A DNA stretch of 64,000 bases from Panagrolaimus kolymaensis (GCA_028622995.1 JAJQJQ010000004.1:4216001-4280000), one strand, 5' to 3'; numbered from the stretch's first letter, positions 47,948 through 60,847 are shown. Program-made: numbers and translations. Notes: generated by a model from the letters alone, not told the origin.

Positions 47948-49539
47948 ATTTTACAGTTTTTTTTCGTTGATAAAAATAATTAAGGGTCTTTTTTAAATAA
48001 TTTATTTATAAAAAAAATATGTTTTGGTCTTGGCAACCTTTTTAACCTTTTTTTTCGAGAAGTCATTGCGCAGTAAAGCCTCAATTTTGATGATGATGCA
48101 TCTGTACTTTTGAAGCCTCCACTTATTTATTACTACTGTATAAAATAATACAAGGATACACTGAAGCGTCATAACCTTTCAAAAATTTAAAAAATAATAA
48201 TACAAACTTTTTATGTGCCTATTATGACTGCTTTTTCTTATTTTATCCATGATGCATACATTTCAAAAGTTTTCGACATGAAAGTCCTTCGTTTTACTAT
48301 GAAAATCCAAACTTCTTGCCAAGGCTCTTTTACTAATATATTACTTCTCAATGCTTCCATATCTTTTTCCCCTAAAAAAATTTTTATAACACGTTTTACT
48401 ATTTTTGTTTTGTTTTTCAAAGTCTTTTTTTATTTGTTCTAATTTGTTACGTTTTTTTAATAATCTAATTTCCATATAAAAAATTATTATTGTATTCATT
48501 TAAAAAAATTTACGTTTTTCTTTGTTTGTTTTAAAATAAAATGATTGACTTTATTTTTTTGCCATAATTTTTTATGCGTATAAAAACATGTATGTCACGT
48601 CACGTCACATATTGAATTGAGGAAACAACTAAAAAACTTCACATTTTGTTTTTGATTATTTGAGCTGACACAAATAAAATAAATTGTAGCTTAAAAAAAT
48701 ATTTTTTTGTTTTGAGTGTTTTGAGTCATCAAATATGTATGTACCGTTCAAAAAAGGTCAAAACTTGAAGCATGAAATTTATTTTATATTACTTTTTTTC
48801 TTTTTGCTAATTTTGTACACAACTTTAACATTTTTGAAATAGTTTTTTGCTTTGATATTTAAAAAAAAAATGAATACTACTGCTTCTCGAGGGAGTTTTT
48901 GGCATTTTTGATTTTCTTTAAATCACATATCATAGTCAGAATAATAATAATTTTTATTGAAAAATAACAAAGCTATAAATTTAATAAAATTTTACTTACA
49001 TCGGTTTTGATAAAATAAAAGCTGAAAAATTAATGAAATCGACTATGGGATTTTTTGCTTTTTCTTAAAAATCACGATAATTAAATCCATGGCTTCAAAA
49101 AAATGTAGGCTGCAAATGAAAAACTCAAAAATCACTATTCTTTTGTTTTAAACTCAAAACACAATTTTTTTGATGCGCTCTAAATCTGTTTATTTGCCTA
49201 CAAAGATACATGTATGAATGCGTTCAAAAACAAAATTAATCTTCGACAAATTTTTAAAATCTCGCTGCTCCTTTCGGCCCATCGTTATTAAACCCTTTGA
49301 AAGATTAGATTAAACCGTTACGTTTTTAGTAATTTTTAATATCTCAAAATTTTATATGAAACAAAGAAACGAAGTAAACAATGCCAAACAACAATAAACA
49401 ATTCAAAACAAAATGAAGAAAGTTTCCATAGGAATCAAAATATAAAAAAAGTTAAAATGATAAATAAATCTTCTCCTGAAAATAGTTTTTTTGCTAAACA
49501 AAATATACATACAAATAAGTGAAAGTAACGAAATAATAA
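47948..49539. other. Intergenic, no gene recognised
   Basis: About 1.6 kb between convergent genes. It contains a short overlapping repeat tgtcacgtcacgtcac at 48593-48608 (two overlapping TCACGT units). A 75-codon frame at 48215-48442 shows no family features. The rest is A/T-rich 3' flank. Confidence 0.45.
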
Positions 49540-52423
49540 TTAAACATCGTCATGAAAATCAAGATTCTTTCTAGATTCCCAATGTTCGGAATGAGTTGGA
49601 GGATGAAGGGTTATCGGAGTTTGAGGGATTCCATCTTCAATAAAAAATTGTTTATCCATCATTGGAGAATCCATAATTGCAGCTGAAAGGGTTCGAGTTT
49701 TCTGTCTTTGTGCACATGCAGCAAGGACAGCATCATGAATGGTTGGATAAAAATTGGATTTTGCTACGGTATTATAAAATCCACAAGCTTCAAGGGTGTC
49801 ACGAATTGGGGCTGAAATTATAAACATTTTTAAACACAACTTCCATTTAAAAAATTTACCTTTAGCTTCAGCAAATGAAACATTTATTCCTTGTCGTTTT
49901 AATCTTTGAAAAATATCGATCAAAGCTGAGATACTAGTATAATCAATAAATGTAAAACCCGAACAATCAATAACTAAAAATTCGATTCCACCATGCCTTT
50001 TCTCGCCTGCTTTTTCATATGATGATAATGATGAATCTTTTCCAGATGCAAAAATTCTTGCAACAAATGATTTTTTTCCATTCAATTTTTTTGCTATTGC
50101 TGCTGGTTTGGGAGTTGGTGATAAAACAAAATTATGCATTGTTGCTAATCCATTTGCAGTTGAATATTGTTCGATAGCTTTATCAATGGACTTTGAAAAA
50201 TGTTCAACATTTATAAAAAGCTAAAAAAAATATGTTTGTTTCTCGTTTTCTTTTATAAATTTAAAACTAACCAAAGGTGCATCAAATCGAAATATTCTAA
50301 CCCCATCAATATCCATAACTCTACCATATCTTCCAACATCTCGATATTCTTCCGTTCCACTCAGTTGAGATAAAATTCTCCAACGTGGCCATTGAATACG
50401 AAATACGGTGGTTAATAATGCAAACACCACAGCCACAGCTAATCCTTCCATGACGTTCAAAACTACAGTAGCAACAAACGTTACAATCCATATCATCTTA
50501 AAAAAATATATGTAAATGTAAGTAAGCTTTTTATTTAAAAAAATATAATCGCGATTTTGGATTAATCCATTTGTTATTTTTCTTTTTTTGTTGCTTTCTG
50601 AGAAGATGAAATTCAAGGATTTTGTAGTTACAAAACCCGGAAATGCTCTATCTTGAAAATTAAAGAAAAAACATATAAGTAAAGATACTTACGAAATCAA
50701 TTCGAGCAACGCGGAAGAGATGTGCCAATTCATGAGGCATTTTTTGAAAGACGCCCTAAAAGGAAGGATAAGTAAAATTAATAATATTGAAATAAATTTA
50801 GTCACCCCAAAAGCTCTTACTTACCTTCATTGAATAAATAATTATTACAGCTAAACAACACATAGGTAATGCAGATAATAAAGGACCCAAAAATAAAATA
50901 ACAATTAAAAGTAATGCAGCGGTGAAAAGTGAGGAAAGTTGAGTTTTAGCTCCACATTCAACATTAAGCATGGATCTTCCGAGTGAAGAACTTATTGGAT
51001 ATGCATTGAAAAAGCTTGAAAGAGACGCAACTATTCCAAGAGCATATAATTCTTGATTATTATTTGTTGTAGATTGCAACTTTCGATTAAATACTTTACA
51101 CATTGAAAGATGTAAAGCAACCACAACGAAAGCTATTTCAAATGCAGGTCCAATTACATATGGAATTAAATCATATCGAGGCAATTTGGCGATGGGTAAA
51201 CCAGTTGGAACGTTTCTAACTATTTCAATATTTTGAGTTCGTGAAAAATTAAAATAAAAACTTATAAAAGTTGAAATAATTACGAGGAGAAGTTCGAATG
51301 GAATAGGGCAAGGAAGATGTTTACGAAATTTTTGGGTAATAATATCTTTGCCAATGTAAAGAAAAATAAAGCTACAAATTGATATTTCCATTGCAGTCAT
51401 ATTTGTTGTTGGAAAGTTTTGAACGAAATCGTAAATGTACTAAAAAAGATAAGAGTAAAAAAACTTTGAGAATTAGTTTGGAAAATTTTAAACATAGCTT
51501 TATCGACCGAAAATTACTCGACAACTTTAAAGCTTTTAAAGCCTTCATGAATTTTTTATAAACTCACTTTAATTAAATATCCTGGTCCACTAATTTTAAT
51601 TACATCCACTTGTAGCAATTTATTAACTTGAACTACGACAACATGAACCGCGGCACCCGTGCAAAAACCTGATACCAATTGATCAGATAAATATGAAGCC
51701 ATAAATTCAATTCTTAATAAAGCCATAGTAATTTGAATGATTCCCGAAACCAGGGTTACTAATTGAACCAATTCTTCTTGAGATACAGTAACTTTGGGAA
51801 CTGCATCAGTGAGATTGTTAAAATCCAAGCTAATATGATGATGATGAGCTTGATCAACATAACGAATTTCGGCAGCAAGATAATCACTTTCAATTTGTTC
51901 ATAAATATTTCGACATGATACTCCTGTCATAAGCGATACAATAGCAAAGGAGCCAATGGAAACATATTTAGATGTACCAAAAATCATATAAAGTATTACA
52001 CCAAAAAATGAGGTATAAAGACCATAAACTGGATCCACACCAGTTAGAATTGCATAAGCTATCGATTGAGGAACATGAACAATTCCAACCTAAAATTTAT
52101 GTGGAAAAAATAGGTAAATCACGGATGATTATTTAGTGGCCTACCGTAAGTCCAGCAGATATATCACCAAGTAAATTAGTTTTATAATCATATTCAGGCA
52201 ACCATGAAAGAATAGGAAAAAATGAAATTAAAAATTTAAATAATTTTTCAATGGATGTAAAACAATTAGAAATTTTAACAAATTGTTTTTTCCTTTTTGA
52301 TTTAATTTTTGGGGATTCTTGAAATTGAAAGGTTCGATCAAATTGTTCTTGATTCATAAATGTTATGGATGGAATTCGATCGCGATAATGTTGATTTTGA
52401 GGTGGTGGACTCGATGGTAGCAT
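49540..52423 (-). CDS. SLC26-family sulfate/anion transporter (SULP) with STAS domain
   Basis: A multi-pass plasma membrane anion exchanger. It starts MLPSSPPPQNQHYRDRIPSI (ATG at 52423). The transport core begins LPEYDYKTNLLGDISAGLTV and continues with IVHVPQSIAYAILTGVDPVY and GLYTSFFGVILYMIFGTSKY; later blocks are DQLVSGFCTGAAVHVVVVQV, ISSSLGRSMLNVECGAKTQL and VLNVMEGLAVAVVFALLTTV. The cytosolic STAS domain (about 49.6-50.3 kb) has RFDAPLLFINVEHF, a roughly 90-residue variable insert, and FLVIDCSGFTFIDYTSISAL. A His-rich exofacial loop (AHHHHISLD) occurs in the TM3-TM4 region. About seven exons with small introns. No damage is seen; anion specificity is not predictable. Confidence 0.93.
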
Positions 52424-54319
52424 CTTTTTTAAATTATAGGAAAAATTCTGTAAAAAAAATAATCACGCTATTTTTAGGTTTTTAGGGAAAAAGAAAAGAA
52501 ACACGAGATTAAAAAAACTTTTTTAAGCTTGGATTAAAACTTTTGTATGATAACAAAATGCTGAAGTGACAAAACTAAAAATTTAATGATTCAATTTGAC
52601 TAAAATAAGAAAGCTTGAAAAGCCGAATGCACTCATTTGGAGTTCAAATACTCATGTGTAAAAAAAGGAGTGAACTTTGAACATAGAAGAAGAATTACAC
52701 TTGCTAAAACAGCGTCGATGAAGAAAAAAAAGTTGGAAAATTCCAAAGATGGAAACTTTAGGCACAGATAAAAAGCAAAGGACTAATTACCTAAAAAACC
52801 AAATCGCGAATATTTAAATTTTAAAAGTATATCTTTTTGTAAAATCAATATTTTTAGGACAACACTCGTCTCCAATCTGATTACAAGACAAAAATAAATA
52901 TGTAATAATCTCATTAATTTATCAATAGCCCTGGTCTTAAAAAGGTCAAAAGAATGATTATGAAATACCTCGATCATTCTTTTGACCTCAAAACAACATA
53001 TCCAAATGGTTGGTCATTGGTCACTACTTAAAGTCTCATTCATTATTTGAAGAACAAATTTGCGCAAATTTATGCATTATCTTATTCTTTTTCGAGATTA
53101 ATTATCAAACCAAGGCAAAAACAAAGAGAGGAAAGAAACGAAACAACAGGTGTCAATCAACAAAGAATAACTTGGGTTTTGCCAAAAAAAAGTTAATAAA
53201 TCAACCCAAAAAGCAATAAACGAACAGAAAAAATTTAATATGTAAAAACAAATGAATAAAAATTGATTGGAACAATATTTTCTTCCGGGATTTGCCTATT
53301 AATTTTTAGTTGATAACTTTAATAAATCCAAAGACTGAGTTTTAAAAAAAGTTAAAAACTTTTTAATGTTTTTATAAGAGTAAAACTTTTGTTTCTAAAA
53401 AATACAGAAAATTCTTAGCAGGTGGTTGTTTGATTATGAAATTTAATAAATTATTTAAAACCAAAGATAAACTTCCTTCTTAATTTTTCTGTTCGAAAAT
53501 CTCACCTGTTTTTATAAACCCAAACTAACTGAATAGGAAGAAAGATAAAAAGATTAAAAAAAAGTGCGCAATTTTAATCAAATTTCTGATGGGTCAGTTT
53601 TATTCATTTATTTGTCACGAATACCTTTTTTATTGATAGATATTTCTCGCATTTTAATGAATATTCCATTATTAGGCAAATTGGGTTTGATTGCACGTAA
53701 TTTAACAAAGAAAAATTTAAAATTGTTTGTTTAAAGGAAATATTCAAAATATCAAAATTTTTATTATCAACGAATTACGCAAAGAAACAAAGAAAAAACA
53801 AACAAAAAAGAATGAGAAAATAAAAGCTTATTGTTTGAACATATTTAAATTGCAATGATTAAAGCGCTTCAATCAACATTTTTTTCTTCAAAAATAAATA
53901 ATCTCAAAATTATGGGAAGATTAATTCTAATTTTAGTCATTGAATAATCATTTCCGGTGAATAAATATATCCCGTTTTTTTGATCTGTTTCAAGCTTTTT
54001 TATATCATTGATTTCTGAACTTTTCGTAATCACGAATTTGCTTTCATTTCTGACTCAGAAAAACATTTTTTATAGTTTTTTTTTTCACTTTTTTAAGATT
54101 CTTGCACTTTGGTCGAAATTTTAGATTTTGATTGCATTTCCTCAAATTTTATGAAAAGAAACTTCTTTTTTTGTAAAAAAAAGAAAGAAAATTAAATTAA
54201 TATAAATTTTTATTTTATCTTTCTTGTGCAAAAGTAACAAATCAATTTCAAACAGATACATACATATATACATAAAGCAATTAAACTAAAAAACAACAAC
54301 AATAAAACTTTTTGATCCA
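52424..54319. other. Intergenic region with a strong hairpin
   Basis: About 1.9 kb, very AT-rich, with no supported coding region (short frames at 52783-53219 lack features). A perfect 16-bp inverted repeat at 52943-52988 is described separately. Confidence 0.5.
52943..52988. repeat. Perfect inverted repeat, 16-bp arms and 14-nt loop
   Basis: Arm AGGTCAAAAGAATGAT (52943-52958) and its exact reverse complement (52973-52988) enclose tatgaaatacctcg. It can form a stable short hairpin in either transcript. The AGGTCA half-site in each arm also resembles a nuclear hormone receptor element. The arms are shorter than a normal pre-miRNA stem. Confidence 0.7.
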
Positions 54320-54652
54320 TTATCTTTGCCATCGTCCAACATCATTTGGGCATAAAATAATATTCATCGATTTGTGATTTAGGATGAGAATATGCAATAA
54401 GAACCCGAAAGATACGTCATCACTGGTAATTAAGAAAGTTCGATCTTCTTAAAAAAATGAATAATTAATGAAAATAATTTTTTAAAACAAAAAATTTAAA
54501 AAAGTTAACCTTGGATGATGCAAAAATGATCGATTTCTTTTCCGACGGCTTTTGAGACCCTTTTGAAAATGATTTCAGGGAGAAAATCAGTGAGTTGAAA
54601 ATGCAAAGTTTGGCCATAATAAATCAAAGAGACGGGAAACAAATTCTTCATA
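54320..54652 (-). CDS. Small unknown protein (about 88 residues), possible trans-spliced downstream gene
   Basis: ATG at about 54650 follows a TTTTTTAG acceptor by two bases, a typical nematode trans-splice arrangement. The frame reads MKNLFPVSLIYYGQTLHFQL, then EIIFKRVSKAVGKEIDHFCI, a short GT-AG intron (about 54451-54511), then DRTFLITSDDVSFGFLLHIL and CPNDVGRWQR before the stop. The amino-acid composition is that of a normal globular protein, unlike neighbouring chance frames. No family is recognised. The alternative is that this DNA is a second exon of the secreted protein upstream, read in another frame (ending FDLLWPNFAFSTH at about 54587). Confidence 0.45.
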
Positions 54653-54653
54653 A

Positions 54654-55001
54654 CTAAAAAAGCAAAAGTTTTAGTTTTTTTGAAGATAACTCATCCAACT
54701 TTCCTCGAATTGCCTTGGTGGTATGATTATTGGTGGTGTAATTTCGAATTTCTCCAATATTTCGAGTCATCATATTGATGTAACTTTCTGCCATTTTCTG
54801 AATTTCGCTTTGATTTTGGCGTTGATTTTGGTGAGGGTCATCAAGAGAGTTAAGTATGGACTTTATTAAAATTGGTGCTCCATTTTCTGCTAAAAATTCG
54901 AGCAAATTTTTAACAAAAATTTTTACGGCTCTCGAATCGAGTGCTTCGGCCGAGACAAAGCCAATTGCGACGAGAGCAATTACAAATAAATATTTCATCA
55001 T
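54654..55001 (-). CDS. Small secreted protein, unknown
   Basis: Start MMKYLFVIALVAIGFVSAEA is a clear signal peptide. The mature part is helical (VKIFVKNLLEFLAENGAPIL), then Asn/Gln-rich, with one NYT and one NHT glycosylation-type sequon. The frame ends ...KLKLLLF at a TAG that is also the AG of the acceptor used by the following sequence. Alternatively a GTTATC donor after KLDE joins it to DYEEFVSRLFDLLWPNF. No family is recognised. Confidence 0.6.
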   Translation of the reverse strand: MMKYLFVIALVAIGFVSAEALDSRAVKIFVKNLLEFLAENGAPILIKSILNSLDDPHQNQRQNQSEIQKMAESYINMMTRNIGEIRNYTTNNHTTKAIRGKLDELSSKKLKLLLF

Positions 55002-55850
55002 TTTCGAAGTTGAAATAATAATAAAATATTAATATTTGATGAATTCAAAAGTTCACTGCAAGTAAAAAACACACAAATAATCAAATGTAAAAAAATGGCC
55101 AACAATAAATTCGCAAAATAACCTCGAACGAAGGATAAAAAATTTTTGTTTGTTTTTTATAAAGCGCCGCCAAAGTGGTTTGCTTCTTCAAAATATAAAT
55201 AAGCAAAAAAATGTTGAAAGCCCGACATCGAACAGAGATGCTTTTGCAGCAACTAACTAACAAATTTGCCACCGTGTGTTTTTTTAGTTGTTTTTTTTTA
55301 AACCAAAAATAAAAATGTAACTACGCTTGCTTTTTCATTTCAGTGAAAAGTTTTTTGCTTTCCCCCAAGAGAAAAAAAAATAGTTGCCACTGCCATTTGC
55401 TTTTTTCCACGGAAGATTTGTTCCTCCTTTTAAAAAAAGCTGAAAGAAAAGAGATAGAATTCCATGAAAATAAAAGAATTGAAACCAAAATTAAAAAAAA
55501 ACATTCTAAGATTAATTTTTATCATTGTTGAATGGTTCATTAAATCACCTAGAATTATTTTTTTCAATAACATACATATTTTGTTGTTTTTCTTATGTGC
55601 TTGGACTTTGGTTCAAATTTATGCAAACATCTTCTTTTTTTGCAATTTTATGAAAAGAAAATCATTGTATTTATTTATTCACGCGTTTTAGACATAAAAT
55701 AAATTTAAATGCATTAATTCGTGACAAATATGATTACAAAAATTTTTAATAAAAAAAGAAAAAGACATATTTTTAAAAAGGGAAATAAGAAATGGAATGT
55801 TTTAATGGGATAGAAATAAATTTTCGCATATTCATTTGCAAATAAATTTT
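55002..55850. other. Intergenic, no gene recognised
   Basis: About 850 bp between two minus-strand genes. Frames at 55081-55691 are short and Lys/Phe-rich as expected of A/T runs. It probably contains the promoter of the small secreted protein. Confidence 0.4.
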
Positions 55851-57576
55851 TTAAGCGGCTACAGTATGCTTTTGTGATGGCGAAGTTGGTCGTTCTTCAT
55901 TTGCACAAGTTTTGGTTGTTGAGGAAGAAGTTTCAGAAGATTTCTTTATTAATTTTGAAAGTGGAGGTTTTCGAACCATTCCAAATTTAATCATTGAATG
56001 CATCATTTCAATCACCGATGGTTTTGGATGAATGTAAGACATATTTAATAAATCAATGGATTTTTGGTTAGAAAATCTAAGTTCGGGTCCAATTCGATGT
56101 ACAACTGCCGTGGATTGAGGATCGAGTTTAGTTTTAGCATAAATTTTAAGCAGCCAATTTGGCGCAGTTACGGGTGAAAATAAATATCCATCATTTTTAA
56201 ATTCTTCCATCAACCAATTTCTCATATCCGAAAACCATACAGGTTTTGAATGAGTTATTAAAATTCGTTCACCATTAGTTTTTTCATTTCCCAATGCGAG
56301 CACGTGTGCTCGAGCCACATCTCGTACATCAACAACGCCGAGGCAAGCTTTGGGTGCAGCGAGAAAAGTTCGAAAATCCATCATTCTTCCAATAATTGTT
56401 GCTGATCCATGTTCAACAGTGGATAAAACTGGACCCGTGATAAATGTGGGACAAAGCACAGTCATTTCAAATTTAGTCATTGGATTTAAAGAATTCCAAA
56501 AATCCCATGCTGTTTTTTCTGCAATCGTTTTAGATTTTGCATAATTTTCAACTTTTTTTGATTCCAAATTTGTCCAACATGTTTCATCAAAAATTCGTTC
56601 ACTATTTTTATGGCCATCTAAAAAAAGAAAATTATTATATGCTTTATTTTTGTTGCTAGACTCATCAAGGTAATTCGCGTTACCTTTTTGTGAAAAAACT
56701 AAAATGCTTACCATTAATGGCTGCACAACTGCTCGTTAAAATGACTTTTTTAACTGAAGTGCATTTTGAAGCCGCTCGAAGCACGGTCATTGTTCCATTT
56801 ACCGCCACTTGAATCGTACGTTCATCAGCAACGATGGGCCATGGTGATGCAACATGAAGAATGTAAGTGCATCCATCAACAATGCTGAAAAATAAAAAAT
56901 GTCATTTACTGTTCAACTTTTTTTATTATTAAAACAATGACAGGAAGTGCAAGTTTTTACTTCTTTGTGATGTCGTAAAATTTATTTTATTTCGCAGAAA
57001 TACGAACTATTTTTCAAGGTTATTGATAGCTATAGGTATCGAAGCCAATATAGAATTTAGTAATGCCTTGTTTGGGTGTCATTGTGAAAAGGCCATTTTT
57101 TTAATTCGAGACAATCCCCTAATTTAAAGGATTACAAACCTTAGCCATTCATCAGATCGTTCAAGATCAGCTTCAACAAGTTCAAGCAAATGTTGATTGG
57201 GTAATCGACGAAGAGGTTCAATTTTTTCTGGATTTCTTAAACTTCGAACTGTTCCACGAGTTCTATAACCAGCTTTAAGAAGTTGATCCACGCAATGTAA
57301 AGCCACATAACCTGAAGCACCAGTTACAAGAACAATGGGTTCTTCAATGGTATAAGAATTAGAGGAAGTTGATGAAGAGGTCGACGAAGAAACTTCCGAA
57401 ACAATGGATTGTTTAGGTTCAGGCGCCATGATTTCTCTGACTGAATTGGAAATAAAAACTTTAGTCTTTGAATTACTTTTTTTTAAATATGTGAAATAGA
57501 AAAACAGGTAACCTGAAAAAAGAAATAAAAGTAAAAATAAGTAAACAACAACAATTGTGTTTAGAATTAATTCCAC
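55851..57576 (-). CDS. Extended SDR NAD(P)-dependent reductase (DFR/3-beta-HSD-like), membrane anchored
   Basis: The start MELILNTIVVVYLFLLLFLF is an N-terminal membrane anchor or signal. A Ser-rich linker is followed by the Rossmann motif IVLVTGASGYVALHCVDQLL (TGxxGxxA) at about 57.3 kb. LHVASPWP and VILTSSCAAING (active-site Ser region) are in the middle exon at about 56.7-56.9 kb. The catalytic YxxxK is in VENYAKSKTIAEK at about 56.55 kb. Later family blocks are VLCPTFITGPVL, VVDVRDVARAHVLAL and ILITHSKPVWFSDM. The C-terminus is Ser/Thr-rich. Two introns are seen (about 56.61-56.71 and 56.89-57.14 kb). Substrate unknown; dihydroflavonol-reductase-like enzymes in worms act on diverse ketones and aldehydes. 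Confidence 0.9.
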
Positions 57577-59755
57577 GATTTAAAAAAAAAAGCGAACATC
57601 ACAGGATTAAAAAATGAAAATGAAGAATGGTTTGAGTTTAAACAAGTTTTATTTTTGTTGAGGGAATCCGCCTCGAAAAAAAGGATGAAAAAGTGGAAAA
57701 AAGCCGCTGGATTTGAGTGTATTTTAAATTTTCAAATATCCACATAAAAAAAGTACACGTTCCAAGACGCCGCAAATATCTCATTACCATTTTTTTAGAT
57801 GTATGAATTTGACGTTGAAAACCATCTCATAGAATCGTGTCCGCTTGAAGGCGAAAAAGAAAAGAAAAAGAAGAAGAAGAAAGTGGTCATTCATAGAGGA
57901 TAGATTTAAAGCAAAAAAATAAACCGGAACAGAAAACGATCATGAAAAATTGATTTTCAGTAAAAAAAAAGAAAGAAAAATTTTCAGTAGTTTTTATATG
58001 GATAAAAAAAAGCAAAACTTTTTCTTTGTTTGAAGGCGGACGTTCCAAGAACAATGATACTCGATTCAAGGTATGTTTGGTCTTTGAATCACGAGCCATT
58101 TTTTGGCTGTGAAATACATTAATTACTTTTTTGACAAACAAGATGTCTGTTTCTAAGTAACACTTCCTTCAAAATTGATGAGAACATCAAAACAACAAAT
58201 CATGAGTTGAAACATCTTAATTAAGGAAGCCCTGAGGGAATAATAATCGGAAAACAAAGAAAATTCTTCAATAAAAAAAGAAAGTATGTAACGCAACAAT
58301 TTTCAAGGTTTTCAGATCATTTTTAGTTATAAACAATTCTGCAAGAGACACTTACACCAAAAAGTGATAATAAAGGAAAAAACCCGCAGTTCTTTAAATA
58401 CCACAACAACAAAAAAGGAACCTTTTTATTTTTGTTGATAAAAAATATTTTTATATTTTATTAATTACACTCCTTTTTTAACACAAACTACAGAAATTCT
58501 GAAGAAGATGACAAATAACAAATAAAAAAAACCCAATGTCTCGAAGTTCGTTTTCTTTTTTTTTAATTACGCAAATGAAAAAAATCAAAAAAAATTGTCG
58601 AGCTTTTATAAAGGAGCCATCTCAAAAAAGAAAAAAAGAGAGATGAAGAATCATCTTGATAAGATCTTAAACAACCAACCAGACAACATATTTCCTCAGA
58701 AAAAAATACGTTTCAATGTGCTGCACGCTTCTTTTTTTTATATGTGAGCCTCAAGGTTTCAAAAATTAAAAATTGCAAAAAATAAATAAACAACAAAAAC
58801 TTTTTTTGTTATTGTTACCTAAAAAAAGTAAGTGACACAGAAACTATAAATTACATATTTAGCAGTTGATTATTAAATATAAGAAAACGAGATTTTCGAG
58901 AAAAATAATTATTTCAGACGAAGTCACAAAAGAATTAATGGCTTGAAAAAAAAGTGATAGAAATGTTTCGATTCTCTTTATTAAAACTACAAAATAAAAT
59001 CATTGTATCTGAATCCACTACAGTGTGATATTCATGAATATAATACTTATAAGGAGAGAACATAATTTACAACATTTATATTTATTGAAGGTGCACAGCG
59101 CTCAAAAGATACATACCAATACTTTATTTACTAAACAAAGTAAAATCAAAGTTTTAAAACAAAAAGAACTTTTTTAAAGTTGTTTATATCGGTCAAGGTT
59201 TTTTTTTGATTCTCCCTTTGCAATCAGTAATGTTTTAAAAACGATACTTCTTTTTTCAAAAAACTTTCAACCCATGAAAAACAAGATCAAAATTAACAGT
59301 TAATTTCCTTAATTCTTCCATTGTCATCGCCATTTTTCAAACATCTTTCTGTTGTTTTTCTCAAAAATTCGAGAGAGAGAAAATTAATTGTTATTGAGAT
59401 TGAGCTCTTCTTGAAAAACAATATTTTATTTTTTTGCAATCAAACTTCGGCAAAAATAAGAAACCATTTTTAGATCTAGGAATGCACAAAAAAAAACGCT
59501 GGTCGAAAAAAAACAACAAGTTTCATAACAAAACAAATGAACACATCTCCATCGGTTGCTTGTAGCATAGTAAACGCCTTCTCTCATTTTTCACTCATAA
59601 GTTCCACCGATCGAAGACCAATTTTGTACTTAAAAGACTTGAAAAAACGAAAAAGAAAAAAGAAAGTATTATGAACCATATTTAAAAGAAAAACACGTTT
59701 TTATTATTAAAAGATAAATAGCAGCAAAAGAAACGAAGAAACAATAAAGGAGCTT
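57577..59755. other. Intergenic, no gene recognised
   Basis: About 2.2 kb of A/T-rich DNA. A Phe-rich minus-strand frame at 57887-58141 has no domain features. I saw no RNA gene signature. It should include the promoter of the reductase gene and the 3' UTR of the following membrane protein gene. Confidence 0.45.
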
Positions 59756-60684
59756 TCAAACTCTAAACATGTCGTGGAACTTTGCTGGTTTAATAGGAGC
59801 TTGTGGTGCACCATGATTTTCTTCTCTTCCTTCACCTCCGGGTATTCCTTCTTGCTGAAAAAAAGAATGAATATTTAAAAAAACGAAAATACAAGAATAG
59901 AAAAGAATTTACCATATCATTAGCATCCTTTTGAACTTTATGACATTTGAATTGAACATAACTGACGATTAAATAAGATGTAGCACATAAAAAGATGATC
60001 AAAAATAAAAGCATGACAATAATTCCAGCAGTTCCAAAGACGAGATTTTTACCATAAATTGCGCCAAATCCAACATCTTCATGAATATTTAGATAACGAT
60101 TAGCAAAAGGAGTTAAATCTTTACAAGTCTTGTTATTTAAACTTTTTGAATTACAATCGTCAATTGATGGAGCAATTCTGAGGCCAACGAGATCAAGGCA
60201 ATCACAAAATAATTCGCCACAGTTTTGATTAGATGAAGTTCCAATTGTTGGACATCGATTGCTAAGACGGCAACAAAAGTTCCAATCTGAAAGACAAAGT
60301 TTTAAGAGTTTAGGCTAAAGCTATACATACAAAACCAAACTTACGATTTTCAGCATTAGTTAAATTTGTGTGTTTTCGAAGTAAACAGTTATAAACAAAA
60401 GCATTAAACGTTTGATTTTTTTCAAAATCATTAGGATAACATGCATGACTCATACGTGATGCAACACCTTCTCTATTTTTATGTGTTGATGGATGAGGAG
60501 TTGATGGAAGTTGAGATGTTGATGGCGAAGAAGAGGAAGATGATGGTAATGGCAATGGTTCTGGCTTTTGTGGAGATAAAAATTGAGTAGTAGTTTCAGT
60601 AGCAGATGAATCTTCAGAAATGTTGTATGGATCTTGATATGAAAGAATACAAGGAACAAAAATTAACCACCAGAATATCAACAT
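59756..60684 (-). CDS. Single-pass membrane protein with degenerate phospholipase A2-like ectodomain
   Basis: Signal peptide MLIFWWLIFVPCILSY, then a Pro/Ser-rich stalk (PLPLPSSSSSSPSTSQLPST), a cysteine-rich domain, a TM segment (GIIVMLLFLIIFLCATSYLI) and a short tail ending FHDMFRV. In the ectodomain WNFCCRLSNRC has the spacing of the PLA2 site CCxxHDxC, and NCGELFCDC has that of CxxxxCxCD. The catalytic His and calcium-binding Asp of the first motif are replaced by Ser and Asn, and the Asp of the second by Leu. Three exons, with joins at about 60.30-60.34 and 59.86-59.91 kb. A non-catalytic binding role is inferred. The PLA2 relation rests on cysteine spacing only. Confidence 0.6.
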
Positions 60685-60847
60685 TTTGAGAACTTTGAAA
60701 AATACGTTGACGCACTTTGAACCGATAAATGAACATTTCAAAAAATAGTTGAAACGAAAATAAAAAAATGAATGATGCAAATTTTTTGCATAAAATCATT
60801 GCTCCAAAAAAAGTCGCGCCAAAAAAAATTTTTGTCCCTTTTTCTTC

